Origin: Martelella sp. AD-3
GTDB lineage: Bacteria > Pseudomonadota > Alphaproteobacteria > Rhizobiales > Rhizobiaceae
Reading direction: 5' to 3'
NCBI RefSeq assembly: GCF_001578105.1
Contig: NZ_CP014275.1
Span: 744,001-808,000 of the forward strand
Length of the DNA: 64,000 nt
Part shown: positions 1 to 11,542 of the stretch, one piece after another
Layout of the letters: each line of letters begins with the position of its first letter
How positions within the stretch are numbered: position 1 is the first letter of the stretch
Program-made: the position numbers and the translations under genes
The notes under the pieces: model-generated
Seen by the model: only the letters and a program-made list of their open reading frames with translations
The model's database searches: none
What the model was told of the DNA's origin: nothing

Positions 1-121
1 GCCAGACATGCTCGGGGGCGGCTTCCATCAGCTCGATATCGAGGTGCGGCGCTGCCGTCTTGACGGCAACGGCGACGCTGAGGCCGACATAGCCACCGCC
101 GACGATGATGATGTCCTTCAT
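1..121 (-). CDS. UbiH/Coq6-family FAD-dependent hydroxylase, N-terminal part only
   Basis: The gene runs leftward off the window edge, so only the first 40 codons are visible. The protein begins MKDIIIVGGGYVGLSVAVAV, a Rossmann beta-alpha-beta with the GxGxxG-type dinucleotide signature (GGGYVG), followed by an acidic residue at the end of strand beta-2 (DIELMEA). This is how FAD monooxygenases of the ubiquinone hydroxylase family start. The position beside a divergent tesB also fits the ubiH-like gene found there in many rhizobia (family knowledge). Other FAD/NAD-dependent oxidoreductases remain possible because the rest is outside the window. The start codon is the ATG at 121-119. Confidence 0.6.
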   Translation of the reverse strand, partial: MKDIIIVGGGYVGLSVAVAVKTAAPHLDIELMEAAPEHVW

Positions 122-234
122 TTCGCGCTCCCTTCCGGTCCTGCCGGCATTGGCTTCAGGTCTCTCGATCAGCACCTTCGAAGCTGCTATACGGCATTGC
201 AATACGTCAAGCGGTATATAGGGAAGCGTTCCGG

Positions 235-1125
235 ATGTCACAGGCCAATCATGCCCAAAGCGACAGCGTGCTTGCAGATCTGCTCGATCTGGAGCGGCTG
301 GAGGAGAATCTTTATCGCGGGCAGAGCCCTGTCACGACATGGCAGCGCGTTTTCGGCGGGCAGGTGGTGGCGCAGTCGCTCGTCGCCGCCCAGCGCACAG
401 TTCCGGCCGGCCGCTTCGTCCACTCGCTGCATGGCTATTTCATGCGGCCTGGCGATACCAGGGTGCCGATCGTCTTCCAGGTGGAGCGCCTGCGCGACGG
501 GCGCAGCTTTTCCACCCGCAATGTCCGCGCCATCCAGCACGGCGAGCCGATTTTCATCATGGCGGCCTCCTTCCAGATCGAGGAGGAAGGATTTGACCAC
601 CAGGACGTGATGCCGGACGTGCCGCCGCCGGAGGAACTGGTCGCCAGCGACATCATGAACGATGCCGAACACGCGCCCGCGCCGATCCGCCACTACTGGA
701 AGCGCGAAAGGCCGATCGAGTTGCGCCCCGTGGACCTGGAGCAGTTCCTGTGGCGCAAGAAGCGCTCGCCGCGCCAGAGCATCTGGATCCGCGGCAATGG
801 CGCGCCGCCCAAGGGCCGCGCCTACCAGACGGCATTCCTGTCCTATATGTCAGACATGACGCTTCTCGACACGACGCTCTATCCGCACGAAAGCTCGGTG
901 TTTTCCGACGGCATCCAGGGAGCGAGCCTCGATCACGCGGTCTGGTTCCACCGCCCCTTCGATATTTCCGACTGGCTTCTCTACGTGCATGAAAGCCCTT
1001 CGGCAAACGGCGCGCGCGGCCTTGCCTATGGCAAGATCTTCGCCCGCGACGGCACGCTCGTGGCCTCCGTTGCCCAGGAAGGGCTGATCCGGCTCAACGC
1101 GAATGTGCGGCCTTTCTACGAGTGA
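235..1125 (+). CDS. tesB: Acyl-CoA thioesterase II
   Basis: This 296-residue protein has the length and double hot-dog layout of TesB, which hydrolyses medium- and long-chain acyl-CoA to free fatty acid and CoA in the cytoplasm. Visible family features are the N-terminal FGGQVVAQSLVAA segment, the RDGRSFSTRNV motif, the aspartate in SDMTLLD, the SLDHAVWFHRPFD segment and the C-terminal ASVAQEGLIR containing the catalytic glutamine. The ATG at 235 follows GGGAAGCG and starts the conserved N-terminus. It is divergent from the hydroxylase at the left edge, with about 110 bp between them. Identification is strong; substrate preference cannot be read from sequence. Confidence 0.93.
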   Translation: MSQANHAQSDSVLADLLDLERLEENLYRGQSPVTTWQRVFGGQVVAQSLVAAQRTVPAGRFVHSLHGYFMRPGDTRVPIVFQVERLRDGRSFSTRNVRAIQHGEPIFIMAASFQIEEEGFDHQDVMPDVPPPEELVASDIMNDAEHAPAPIRHYWKRERPIELRPVDLEQFLWRKKRSPRQSIWIRGNGAPPKGRAYQTAFLSYMSDMTLLDTTLYPHESSVFSDGIQGASLDHAVWFHRPFDISDWLLYVHESPSANGARGLAYGKIFARDGTLVASVAQEGLIRLNANVRPFYE

Positions 1126-1829
<704 letters not shown>

Positions 1830-1851
1830 GACAGCAGGGGGTAATCAGTCT

Positions 1852-3180
1852 ATGTCTTCCAAACTCAAACTCTTTGCGGGCGTCACGGCGGTTGCGGCAG
1901 CTTCCTTTGCCCTTCCCGCGCTGGCTCAGGACGAAACCGTAATCGACCTGACGACGGCAACCGGCGTTTCGCCGGCGACCGCTGAAATCCTCAACACCAT
2001 GCTGTTCCTCATCGGCGGCTTCCTCGTCATGTGGATGGCAGCCGGCTTCGCCATGCTCGAAATGGGCCTGGTGCGCAAGAAGAACGCCTCCATGCAGGGC
2101 CTGAAGAACATCGCCCTCTATTCGGTCGGCGGCATCATGTTCTGGTTCACCGGCTACAACCTGATGTATACCGGCGTTGACGGCGGCTTCATGGGCTCGT
2201 TCGGTCCCTACGTCTTCCCGGGTCCCGGCATGGATGATGGTTCGGCCGGCTATTCGGTCGCGTCCGACTGGTTCTTCCAGATGGTCTTCTGCGCCACGAC
2301 CGCCTCGATCGTCTCGGGTACGGTTGCCGAGCGTATCAAGTTCTGGCCCTTCATTATCTTCACCGTCGTTCTGACCGGTATCCTCTATCCGATCACCGGT
2401 TCGTGGGAATGGGGCGGCGGCTGGCTCGACGGCATGGGCTTCTCCGACTTCGCCGGTTCGACGCTGGTTCACTCGGTCGGCGGCTGGGCCGCCCTCGCCG
2501 GTGCTCTGGTTCTCGGCTCGCGTACGGGCAAATACGGCGCGGACGGTTCCGTTCACCCGATGCCGGGCTCCAACATTCCGCTCGCCGTTCTCGGTACCTT
2601 CATCCTGTGGCTCGGCTGGTTTGGCTTCAACGGCGCGTCGCAGCTTGCCATCGGCTCGATCGCCGATGCCGGCGACGTCTCCAAGATCTTCGTCAACACC
2701 AACCTGGCCGCAGCCGCCGGTGCCGTTGTCGCGATGATCCTTCTGCAGATCATCTACAAGAAGGTCGACGTCACCATGGTCCTCAACGGCGCGCTTGCCG
2801 GTCTGGTCTCGATCACGGCCGAACCGCTGACGCCGACCGTTCCGGCCGCTCTCGCAATCGGCGCCGTGGGCGGCTTGATCGTCGTCGTCTTCGTTCCGCT
2901 GCTCGACAAGCTGAAGATCGACGATGTTGTCGGCGCGATCCCGGTTCACCTGATCGCCGGTATCTGGGGCACGTTCATTGTTGCGGCCACGAATTCGGAT
3001 GCCACCTTCGGCGTTCAGCTGATCGGCATCGTTGCGATCGGTGCTTTCACCTTCGTCGCATCGCTGATCGTCTGGTTCATCCTCAAGGCCGTCATGGGCA
3101 TCCGTGTCTCGCCGGAAGAGGAGGCGGACGGGCTCGACAAGTCGGAAGTCGGCGTCGAGGCCTATCCGGAATTCATGTAA
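1852..3180 (+). CDS. amtB: Ammonium transporter AmtB
   Basis: Trimeric inner-membrane ammonium channel of 442 residues. A cleavable signal peptide is visible (MSSKLKLFAG...ALPALAQ, about 26 residues), as usual for bacterial Amt proteins, followed by eleven predicted helices. The pore histidine pair is present in GSTLVHSVGGWAALAGALVLG and in GAIPVHLIAGIWGTF. A long upstream reading frame exists, but the ATG at 1852 is preceded by AGGGGG and begins the signal peptide. It forms an operon with glnK and ends at a strong intrinsic terminator. Confidence 0.95.
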   Translation: MSSKLKLFAGVTAVAAASFALPALAQDETVIDLTTATGVSPATAEILNTMLFLIGGFLVMWMAAGFAMLEMGLVRKKNASMQGLKNIALYSVGGIMFWFTGYNLMYTGVDGGFMGSFGPYVFPGPGMDDGSAGYSVASDWFFQMVFCATTASIVSGTVAERIKFWPFIIFTVVLTGILYPITGSWEWGGGWLDGMGFSDFAGSTLVHSVGGWAALAGALVLGSRTGKYGADGSVHPMPGSNIPLAVLGTFILWLGWFGFNGASQLAIGSIADAGDVSKIFVNTNLAAAAGAVVAMILLQIIYKKVDVTMVLNGALAGLVSITAEPLTPTVPAALAIGAVGGLIVVVFVPLLDKLKIDDVVGAIPVHLIAGIWGTFIVAATNSDATFGVQLIGIVAIGAFTFVASLIVWFILKAVMGIRVSPEEEADGLDKSEVGVEAYPEFM

Positions 3181-3223
3181 TTCCGCTTCAAAGCTACGGC
3201 CCGTATCATGCGGGCCGCGCGAA

Positions 3224-3249
3224 CCCGGGCGTTTTCGCCCGGGTTTTTT
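3224..3249 (+). terminator. Intrinsic terminator of glnK-amtB
   Basis: CCCGGGCG (3224-3231), loop TTTT, CGCCCGGG (3236-3243), then six T. A second hairpin with arms CGGCCCG and CGGGCCG lies just upstream at about 3198-3218. The arms are perfect and the T-tract is immediate. Confidence 0.9.
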
Positions 3250-3280
3250 GTTGCGCCGAAGCGATTCCGTTTTCCGATGG

Positions 3281-3295
3281 TTAAAGAGGCTTTAA
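3281..3295 (+). promoter_or_regulatory. CtrA-type binding site upstream of ftsK
   Basis: TTAA-AGAGGCT-TTAA is an exact match to the alphaproteobacterial CtrA full site TTAA-N7-TTAA. It lies about 105 bp before the ftsK start, and a GANTC (CcrM) site, GAATC, lies between them at about 3368. The second half-site continues as TTAACCCAT, close to the extended TTAACCAT. Cell-cycle control of a division gene is a plausible reading; binding is not shown. Confidence 0.55.
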
Positions 3296-3374
3296 CCCAT
3301 CGCTGTTAGCCTGCCGGCGATGCCCATTGTGCCGGCTGCCGAACAGGCGCCGGCGTTGAGGGCGGCCGAATCAG

Positions 3375-3389
3375 AACAGAGTTTCAGGA
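3375..3389 (+). repeat. Shared leader motif, ftsK copy
   Basis: AACAGAGTTTCAGGA occurs here, 10 bp before the ftsK ATG, and identically at 6205-6219, 9 bp before the lolA ATG. In both places it is followed after a few bases by GACAGA and the start codon. It includes the likely ribosome binding site (CAGGA). Confidence 0.6.
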
Positions 3390-3399
3390 ACGGACAGAC

Positions 3400-6129
<2,730 letters not shown>

Positions 6130-6204
6130 CGTCCCATCTTTGAATGCACGAACAATCCGGCGTCTGCCCAGAAATAGCCGTCTTGGCCGGGCAGGAAGCG
6201 CTTT

Positions 6205-6226
6205 AACAGAGTTTCAGGATATTGAC
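6205..6226 (+). repeat. Shared leader motif, lolA copy
   Basis: AACAGAGTTTCAGGA at 6205-6219 is identical to the copy before ftsK. The overlapping TTTCAGGATATTGAC at 6212-6226 is identical to 17830-17844 upstream of nusA. The lolA ATG is at 6229. Confidence 0.6.
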
Positions 6227-6228
6227 AG

Positions 6229-6960
6229 ATGAGTGACCGCAACGTGACCACGCCCCGAAACGCCACACGGTCGCGCCGGCAGTTCATGGGCGGGATCGCA
6301 GGCGGCGCGGCAATGTTGTTCTGTGCCGCCGCTCCGACCTTCGCGCAGACATCGGCCGTGCCGCTGCCCACGAAACGCGACGGGTCGCAGCAGGTCGCCC
6401 AGGCCGCCACGGCGGCGCCGGCCGATGCCGCGCAGAAGATCGCCAACCATTTCTCCTCGGTGAAGACGATGACCGGCGAGTTCATGCAGTTCGGCCCCCG
6501 CGGTGACCAGGCCGGCGGCAAGTTCTATCTGGAGCGCCCGGGCAAGCTGCGCTTCGACTATGATGCGCCATCGACGCTGAAGGTGATCGCCGATGGCCGC
6601 AATGTCGCCGTCGGCAATGGCGAGCTTGATACCTGGGACTTCTATCCCCTGTCGCGCACGCCGCTCAGCCTGCTTCTCGCCGATCAGATCGATCTCGAAA
6701 ACCGAATGGTGCGCGATGTGCGCCAGCAGAGCGGGCTGACGATCATCGTGCTTGGCGACAAGTCGATCTTCGGCGACCAGGTGATCACGCTGATGTTCGA
6801 CAGCAAGACCTATGAGTTGCGCCAGTGGACCATTACCGACGCCCAGGGCAAGGATACGACCGTGATCCTCTCCAACGTCCGCACCGGCGTCGAATTCGGC
6901 CGCTCCGTGTTCCGCATCCCCTACGACCAGATCATGGCAAGCCCAAGTTCGAGCAATTGA
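6229..6960 (+). CDS. lolA: Outer-membrane lipoprotein carrier protein LolA
   Basis: Periplasmic chaperone that carries lipoproteins from LolCDE to the outer membrane. The C-terminal 180 residues match the family: NHFSSVKTMTGEFMQFGP, then GGKFYLERPGKLRFDYD, followed by the beta-sheet cavity strands. The N-terminus is long for LolA (243 residues in total) and carries SRRQFMGG followed by a hydrophobic stretch ending ...PTFAQ, which resembles a twin-arginine signal rather than a Sec signal. The gene follows ftsK by about 100 bp, an arrangement common in alphaproteobacteria. The start at 6229 is the first ATG and keeps the twin-arginine motif. Confidence 0.88.
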   Translation: MSDRNVTTPRNATRSRRQFMGGIAGGAAMLFCAAAPTFAQTSAVPLPTKRDGSQQVAQAATAAPADAAQKIANHFSSVKTMTGEFMQFGPRGDQAGGKFYLERPGKLRFDYDAPSTLKVIADGRNVAVGNGELDTWDFYPLSRTPLSLLLADQIDLENRMVRDVRQQSGLTIIVLGDKSIFGDQVITLMFDSKTYELRQWTITDAQGKDTTVILSNVRTGVEFGRSVFRIPYDQIMASPSSSN

Positions 6961-7003
6961 CGGCCTTCCGGTTGCGCTGAGAATCGCCTATTGCTGATGC
7001 CCC

Positions 7004-7046
7004 CTAGAGCGCCGTGCGTCCATTCGGACGCACAAAGCACGATGCG
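7004..7046 (+). repeat. Short copy of a dispersed palindromic repeat
   Basis: Positions 7004-7037 are identical over 34 bases to the reverse complement of 11509-11542, and 7034-7046 match the reverse complement of 11436-11448. The copy contains an inner palindrome GCGTCC-ATTC-GGACGC. Compared with the long copy it lacks 64 bases, with AAAG at both borders of the missing piece. It lies in the lolA-xthA gap, over possible upstream extensions of xthA. Confidence 0.85.
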
Positions 7047-7074
7047 CCAGGGCAGAGGCAGGAAAGGCGTAGAC

Positions 7075-7878
7075 TTGGAACTGAAGCTTACCACATGGAA
7101 CATCAACTCGGTGCGCCTGCGCCTGCCGATCGTCAGTGCGTTTCTTGAAGAGCACGCGCCGGATGTTCTTTGCCTTCAGGAGATCAAGTGCCTGAACGGC
7201 CAGTTCCCATACAAGGCGCTGCGCGAACTTGGTTATGAGCACATCGCCGTTCACGGCCAGAAGGGCTATCACGGCGTCGCCATCGTATCGCGCCTGCCGT
7301 TGGGGGAAGGGTTTTCGACTGATTACTGCGCCATGGGCGACACCCGCCACATCGCGGCGGTGATCGATGTCGGCGGCCGCAGGATCCGCCTGCATAATTT
7401 CTATGTGCCGGCCGGCGGCGATGAACCGGATCCGGAGGTCAATCCGAAATTCCGCCACAAGCTCGATTTTCTGGAAGAGATGAAGGCGCTGAAGGCGGAT
7501 GCCGAGGATGGCGTTAGTTCCATTCTCGTGGGTGATCTCAACATCGCGCCGATGGAGCATGATGTCTGGTCGCACAAGCAACTCCTGAAGGTCGTCAGCC
7601 ATACGCCGGTGGAAACCGAGGGCATGCGCGACCTGATCGCCGCAGGCGGCTGGACCGACCTGATGCGCCACGTCACGCCTGAGGATGAAAAGCTCTATAC
7701 CTGGTGGAGCTACCGCGCCAAGGACTGGCGCGCGGCCAATCGCGGCCGCAGGCTCGATCACATCTGGTCGTCGGCCGATCTCGTGCCCGCCTTCCGGCGT
7801 TTCGAGATCCTCACCGATGCGCGCGGCTGGGAAAAGCCCTCCGACCATGTGCCGGTGACGGGCTACTTCTCGCTCTGA
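7075..7878 (+). CDS. xthA: Exodeoxyribonuclease III / AP endonuclease
   Basis: Base-excision-repair AP endonuclease and 3'-5' exonuclease of the EEP fold. The catalytic motifs are all visible: TWNINSVR, CLQEIKC (metal-binding Glu), LVGDLNIAP (Asp/Asn), WWSYR, RRLDHIW and the terminal SDHVPV (Asp-His). The reading frame extends upstream, with ATG codons at 6997 and 7042, but those lie in or next to the dispersed repeat and have no ribosome binding site. The TTG at 7075 has AGGAAAGG seven bases before it and gives 267 residues, the family length. The end overlaps the convergent ceramidase-like gene by 16 bp. Confidence 0.92.
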   Translation: MELKLTTWNINSVRLRLPIVSAFLEEHAPDVLCLQEIKCLNGQFPYKALRELGYEHIAVHGQKGYHGVAIVSRLPLGEGFSTDYCAMGDTRHIAAVIDVGGRRIRLHNFYVPAGGDEPDPEVNPKFRHKLDFLEEMKALKADAEDGVSSILVGDLNIAPMEHDVWSHKQLLKVVSHTPVETEGMRDLIAAGGWTDLMRHVTPEDEKLYTWWSYRAKDWRAANRGRRLDHIWSSADLVPAFRRFEILTDARGWEKPSDHVPVTGYFSL

Positions 7879-8549
7879 TCAGCCAGGCGGCCTGGCGGCA
7901 TGGCCTTGACCGCGCCCATCAGCAGAATGCCGAGCACCGTTGCATTGAGGATATGCCAGAGGAAGTGCGTGCCGAGTCCGCCGGTGATCGCGCATGAGGC
8001 CTGGTCGAGGCTGCGGAAGGTCAGCGACATGATGAAGATCGCAGTGGCGCCGGCGAAATAGCGCCACACCGGATGACCGCGATAAGCGGCGATCGCGCTG
8101 GCAAGCGCCATGGCGATCAGCGCCGGCGCATATTGCAGCGAGCCGTTGAGCGGTGCGCCGTCTCGCCCCAAGAGCCCCACGAGATAGACCACCGCCACGA
8201 AACCGAACAGCGTCGCCACCATGTAGCCGATGATGTCGAAGGTCCTGCCGCCGGTTGTTCTGATAAAGATCAGAAGGATATAGACGAAGAAGAAGAGCCA
8301 GATCGGAATGACGTCCAGCGCGCCGGAAAGAGGGGTTGCCAGCGTGTGGAACAGGAACGAACCGATGCCGATGGCGAAGACGAGCGCGATCACCGCGAGT
8401 TCTATCAGGGAACGCTCCGCGCGATGCCAGGTCTTCGGCCAGGCGATCGCCGCCGCGATGATGAAGGCAAGGTTGGTGAGCGCGTTGACCGGCTCGTTCC
8501 AGAAGCCGGCCGCCGTCCGCTCGCAGTAGAGATCGACGAAATTCTCCAT
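7863..8549 (-). CDS. Ceramidase-family (CREST) membrane protein
   Basis: This 228-residue protein has about seven membrane helices. It starts MENFVDLYCERTAAGFWNEP, and has NALTNLAFIIAA, GIGSFLFHT and the C-terminal GTHFLWHILNAT. These correspond to the Ser/His and His-x3-His zinc-site motifs of alkaline ceramidases and the wider CREST hydrolase superfamily. The family fold and active-site pattern are supported, but the real substrate in a bacterium is unknown and may be another lipid amide. It lies 3 bp downstream of the epimerase stop-to-start junction in the leftward group, and its end overlaps xthA tail to tail. Confidence 0.75.
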   Translation of the reverse strand: MENFVDLYCERTAAGFWNEPVNALTNLAFIIAAAIAWPKTWHRAERSLIELAVIALVFAIGIGSFLFHTLATPLSGALDVIPIWLFFFVYILLIFIRTTGGRTFDIIGYMVATLFGFVAVVYLVGLLGRDGAPLNGSLQYAPALIAMALASAIAAYRGHPVWRYFAGATAIFIMSLTFRSLDQASCAITGGLGTHFLWHILNATVLGILLMGAVKAMPPGRLADQSEK

Positions 8550-8552
8550 CCC

Positions 8553-9419
8553 TCAATACGCCTTCATGTCCCACATCTGCCTGAGCGATTGCCGGTAGTT
8601 GGGAAATTCGAATTCGTAGCCGAGTTTTTTCAGCTTGGCGTTGCTGACGCGCTTGTTCTCGCCCCAGAACGAGCGCGCCATCGGCGAGAGATCTGCGTCC
8701 TCGAAGGCGATTTCCGGCGGCGGTTCGATGCCCATCAGCCGGGCGGCCTCCACGATCACGTCCTGCGGCGGCGAAGGTTCGTTGTCGGTGACATTGAAGA
8801 TGCCGCCGAAGCCGTGCTCGGCCAGGAAGGCGGTTGCGTAACCGATATCCTCGACCCGGATCCGGTTGAAGACCTGGTTTTCCTTGATGATGCGCTTCTG
8901 CGTGCCCTCCATCAACCGGCGGAAGGCATTGCGGCCCGGACCGTAAATGCCGGAAAGCCTCAGGATCGCCACCGGAATGCCGTGCCTCTCGCCTGTTTCC
9001 AGCCATTGCCGTTCGACTTCGAGCCGTCGCCTGGAACGCCCCGATGCCGGCCGGCATTCCGACGTTTCGTCTACCCAGGCGCCATCATGATCGCCATAGA
9101 CGCCGACCGTGGAGAGATAGCAGACCCACTGCAGCGACGGCAGTTCGAAATGCACCATGCGACGGGCGATGTTCAGGAGAGGGTCGCCATCCTCGCCAGG
9201 CGGTATGGCCTGGACGATGTGGGTCGCCTGGCGCAGCTTGCGGGCAAGCGACCGGTCGATGGTTTCGCCGTCGAAGATGAAGGTTTCGATGCCGCACGCG
9301 CCAAGCATGGCGGCGTTCTCGGCCGTCCGCGTCGTGCCGGCGACATGATGGCACGCCGGCGCCAGGGCCGAGGCGATCGCGCGACCGGAATAGCCGGCGC
9401 CGAAAACAACTAGATGCAT
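8553..9419 (-). CDS. NAD-dependent epimerase/dehydratase-like SDR protein
   Basis: Extended short-chain dehydrogenase of 288 residues. The N-terminus MHLVVFGAGYSGRAIASALA carries the GxGxxG NAD(P) motif; a YLSTVGVYGDHDG segment supplies the catalytic Ser/Tyr region and RLSGIYGPGRN is typical of YeeZ-like SDRs. The substrate is not determined. The start chosen is the ATG at 9419, with GAGGAGGAA placed correctly upstream; it lies inside the end of queG and overlaps it by 10 bp, so translational coupling is likely. A longer frame from 9443 lacks a comparable ribosome binding site. Confidence 0.8.
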   Translation of the reverse strand: MHLVVFGAGYSGRAIASALAPACHHVAGTTRTAENAAMLGACGIETFIFDGETIDRSLARKLRQATHIVQAIPPGEDGDPLLNIARRMVHFELPSLQWVCYLSTVGVYGDHDGAWVDETSECRPASGRSRRRLEVERQWLETGERHGIPVAILRLSGIYGPGRNAFRRLMEGTQKRIIKENQVFNRIRVEDIGYATAFLAEHGFGGIFNVTDNEPSPPQDVIVEAARLMGIEPPPEIAFEDADLSPMARSFWGENKRVSNAKLKKLGYEFEFPNYRQSLRQMWDMKAY

Positions 9420-10549
9420 AGCACTTCCTCCTCGCGTTCCCATTCGCGGCGAACATCTTCATCAGTGTCATGTAAGCGCGACTTTGCCAATGCGGCAAAT
9501 TCCGCTTTCGACAGCAGGCGGGCGAGCGCCCACACCGCCATGGCGCGCACCGCCGCGCTGTCGTCGTCAAGAAGCCGGCGGCACTCCCCTGCGAGATGCG
9601 GATGACCGCTGTTGCCGGCGGCGATCAGACAGTTGCGGACGAAACGGTCGCGCCCGATCCGCTTGACCGGCGAACCGGTAAAGAATTTTCGGAAGGCGGC
9701 ATCGTCAAAACGCAGAAACATCGAAAGTTCCGGGGCTTTCAGATCCTCGCGCGCGGCGAGCTTCATCTCTGAGGCGGTCTCGGCGAACTTGTTCCAGGGG
9801 CAGGCGGCCAGGCAATCGTCGCAGCCATAGATGCGGTTACCCATGGCGCTTCTGAATGCTTCAGGGATGACGCCGTGATGCTCGATGGTGAGGTAAGAGA
9901 TGCAGCGCCGGGCATCCAGCCTGTAGGGCGCGGGAAAGGCCTCGGTCGGGCAGACGTCGAGACAGGCGCGGCAGGAGCCGCAGTGATCCTTCTCAGGGCC
10001 ATCGGGGACCAGTTCCTCGGTGGTGAAGATCGAGCCGAGAAACAGCCAGGAGCCATAGTCGCGGCTCACCAGATTGGTGTGCTTGCCCTGCCAGCCGATG
10101 CCGGCCTTTTCGGCAAGCGGTTTTTCCATCACCGGCGCTGTGTCGACGAAGACCTTCACATCCGCGCCCGAGCGCGCGGCGAACCGGCCCGCCATCTGCT
10201 TCAGCTTGCCCTTGATGACATCGTGATAGTCGCGGTTGCGCGCATAGACGGAGATATTGGCGCGGTCGCGCCGCTCCAGCAGCGGGCGAGGGTCCTCGTC
10301 CGGTCCGTAGTTCATGGCCAGCATGATGACGGAGCGGGCCTCGGGCCAGAGGCTGAGAGGGGAGGAACGCCGTTCAAGCGTCTCTTCCATCCATGCCATT
10401 TCGCCGTGATATCCGTTTTCGACGAAATCCCTCAACGCTGCGGCAGATTCCGGCAGGTCCTCGGCGCGCGCGATCCGGCAGGCATCGAAGCCGATCGCCC
10501 GCGCCTCGTCCTTCAGGAAGCGTTTCAGTCTGTCCTGGCGTTCAGCCAT
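9410..10549 (-). CDS. queG: Epoxyqueuosine reductase
   Basis: Last step of queuosine synthesis: cobalamin-dependent reduction of epoxyqueuosine in the tRNA wobble position. Two [4Fe-4S] cluster motifs are visible, CGSCRACLDVCP and CDDCLAACPWN, after an N-terminal cobalamin-binding domain (SVIMLAMNYGP, ARNRDYHDVIKGKL). The C-terminus has a HEAT-like repeat (RRLLDDDSAAVRAMAVWALARL). The chosen start gives MAERQDRLKRFLKDEARAIG, 379 residues; an ATG five codons earlier (10564) is nearly as good. It overlaps the downstream epimerase. Confidence 0.95.
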   Translation of the reverse strand: MAERQDRLKRFLKDEARAIGFDACRIARAEDLPESAAALRDFVENGYHGEMAWMEETLERRSSPLSLWPEARSVIMLAMNYGPDEDPRPLLERRDRANISVYARNRDYHDVIKGKLKQMAGRFAARSGADVKVFVDTAPVMEKPLAEKAGIGWQGKHTNLVSRDYGSWLFLGSIFTTEELVPDGPEKDHCGSCRACLDVCPTEAFPAPYRLDARRCISYLTIEHHGVIPEAFRSAMGNRIYGCDDCLAACPWNKFAETASEMKLAAREDLKAPELSMFLRFDDAAFRKFFTGSPVKRIGRDRFVRNCLIAAGNSGHPHLAGECRRLLDDDSAAVRAMAVWALARLLSKAEFAALAKSRLHDTDEDVRREWEREEEVLCI

Positions 10550-10599
10550 TGATCCACCGCTCATATTCCGCCGTTCTGATAAACGTGGCGTCTTGCGGC

Positions 10600-11292
10600 T
10601 CAAAAATCCAGATCGGCGTAATGGGAAACCGGCACGACCCCGCGCACGCGGTCGGCCAGCAGCGCGCGGAAGGCGGGCCGTGATTTCAGCCGCTGGTACC
10701 ATTCCTTGGCCGCGGGCGCCTCGTCCCAGTTGATCTCGCCCAGATAGTCGAGGGCCGAAATGGCGCCGCCGGCGGAAAGGTCGGCATAGCTCATACGCTT
10801 GCCCGCAAGCCAGCCGCGGTTGCCGGCAAGCCAGGCCAGATATTTCATGTGCTGGCGGATATTGGCGCGCGCAGCCCGCAGGATGCGCGAATCGGGCGCG
10901 CCCCCGCCATGCTCGCTCCCCATCTGCAGCTTGTAGACCCGTTCGCGACAGAGCGGATAGGTCACGTCCTGTTCAAGCTTCAACAGGAACCATTCGGTCA
11001 GCCGGCGGATCTCGGCACGCTGGAAGGGTTCCTCGGCCAGAAGCCTGCGCTCGCGCTGCAGCACGCCATGAGTCTCGTCCATGAATTCGGCGATGACGAA
11101 GGGGCCGCAGAGCGCGCGCATATTGTCATCGACATAGACCGGCAGCGTTCCGGCCGGATTGGCGGTGAGAAAGGCCTTGCGTTTCTCCCAGGGCCGTTCC
11201 TCGATCAGGTCGACGTCGAAAGCATATTCGCCGATGACCAGGCGAATGAAACGCGATGCGGCGGACATGGGGTGATGGTAGAGCGTAGACAT
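10600..11292 (-). CDS. Glutathione S-transferase family protein
   Basis: Cytosolic GST-like protein of 230 residues. The N-terminal thioredoxin-fold domain contains LYHHPMSAASRFIRLVIGEY and the cis-proline segment NPAGTLPVYVDD that binds glutathione, then ALCGPFVIAEFMDE. The C-terminal all-helical domain includes GNRGWLAGKRMSYADLSAGG with the conserved N-capping aspartate. The electrophilic substrate cannot be predicted. It is upstream of queG in the same direction (50 bp apart), and a similar GST-queG-epimerase order is common in rhizobia (family knowledge). Confidence 0.85.
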   Translation of the reverse strand: MSTLYHHPMSAASRFIRLVIGEYAFDVDLIEERPWEKRKAFLTANPAGTLPVYVDDNMRALCGPFVIAEFMDETHGVLQRERRLLAEEPFQRAEIRRLTEWFLLKLEQDVTYPLCRERVYKLQMGSEHGGGAPDSRILRAARANIRQHMKYLAWLAGNRGWLAGKRMSYADLSAGGAISALDYLGEINWDEAPAAKEWYQRLKSRPAFRALLADRVRGVVPVSHYADLDF

Positions 11293-11434
11293 CTGGCTTT
11301 CGTCGCATGGAACGGGTCGCGGTCATGCCCCCGATCCGGTTTTCAGGCGCGGACAAGAGGTTTGGCGCGGTCGTTCATTCGTGTTCGAGTGGGTCTATTC
11401 TATCGCCGAAGGATTAACGATGGGTGACCGGCTA

Positions 11435-11542
11435 GCGCATCGTGCTTTCAGGAAATCGGAATCGATTCTTGGAAAGCACGATGCGTAGATTCAATAGGTT
11501 AGAGCGTCCTTTGTGCGTCCGAATGGACGCACGGCGCTCTAG
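11435..11542 (-). repeat. Long copy of a dispersed palindromic repeat; supplies the uppP stop codon
   Basis: There are two nested palindromes. Outer arms CGCATCGTGCTTTC (11436-11449) and its exact complement at 11472-11485 enclose an AATCGATT core. A second palindrome follows at 11501-11540, centred on GTGCGTCC-GAAT-GGACGCAC. The last 34 bases are identical, inverted, to 7004-7037. This is the architecture of rhizobial dispersed repeats. The TAG ending uppP (11541-11539) is within the element. Confidence 0.85.
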
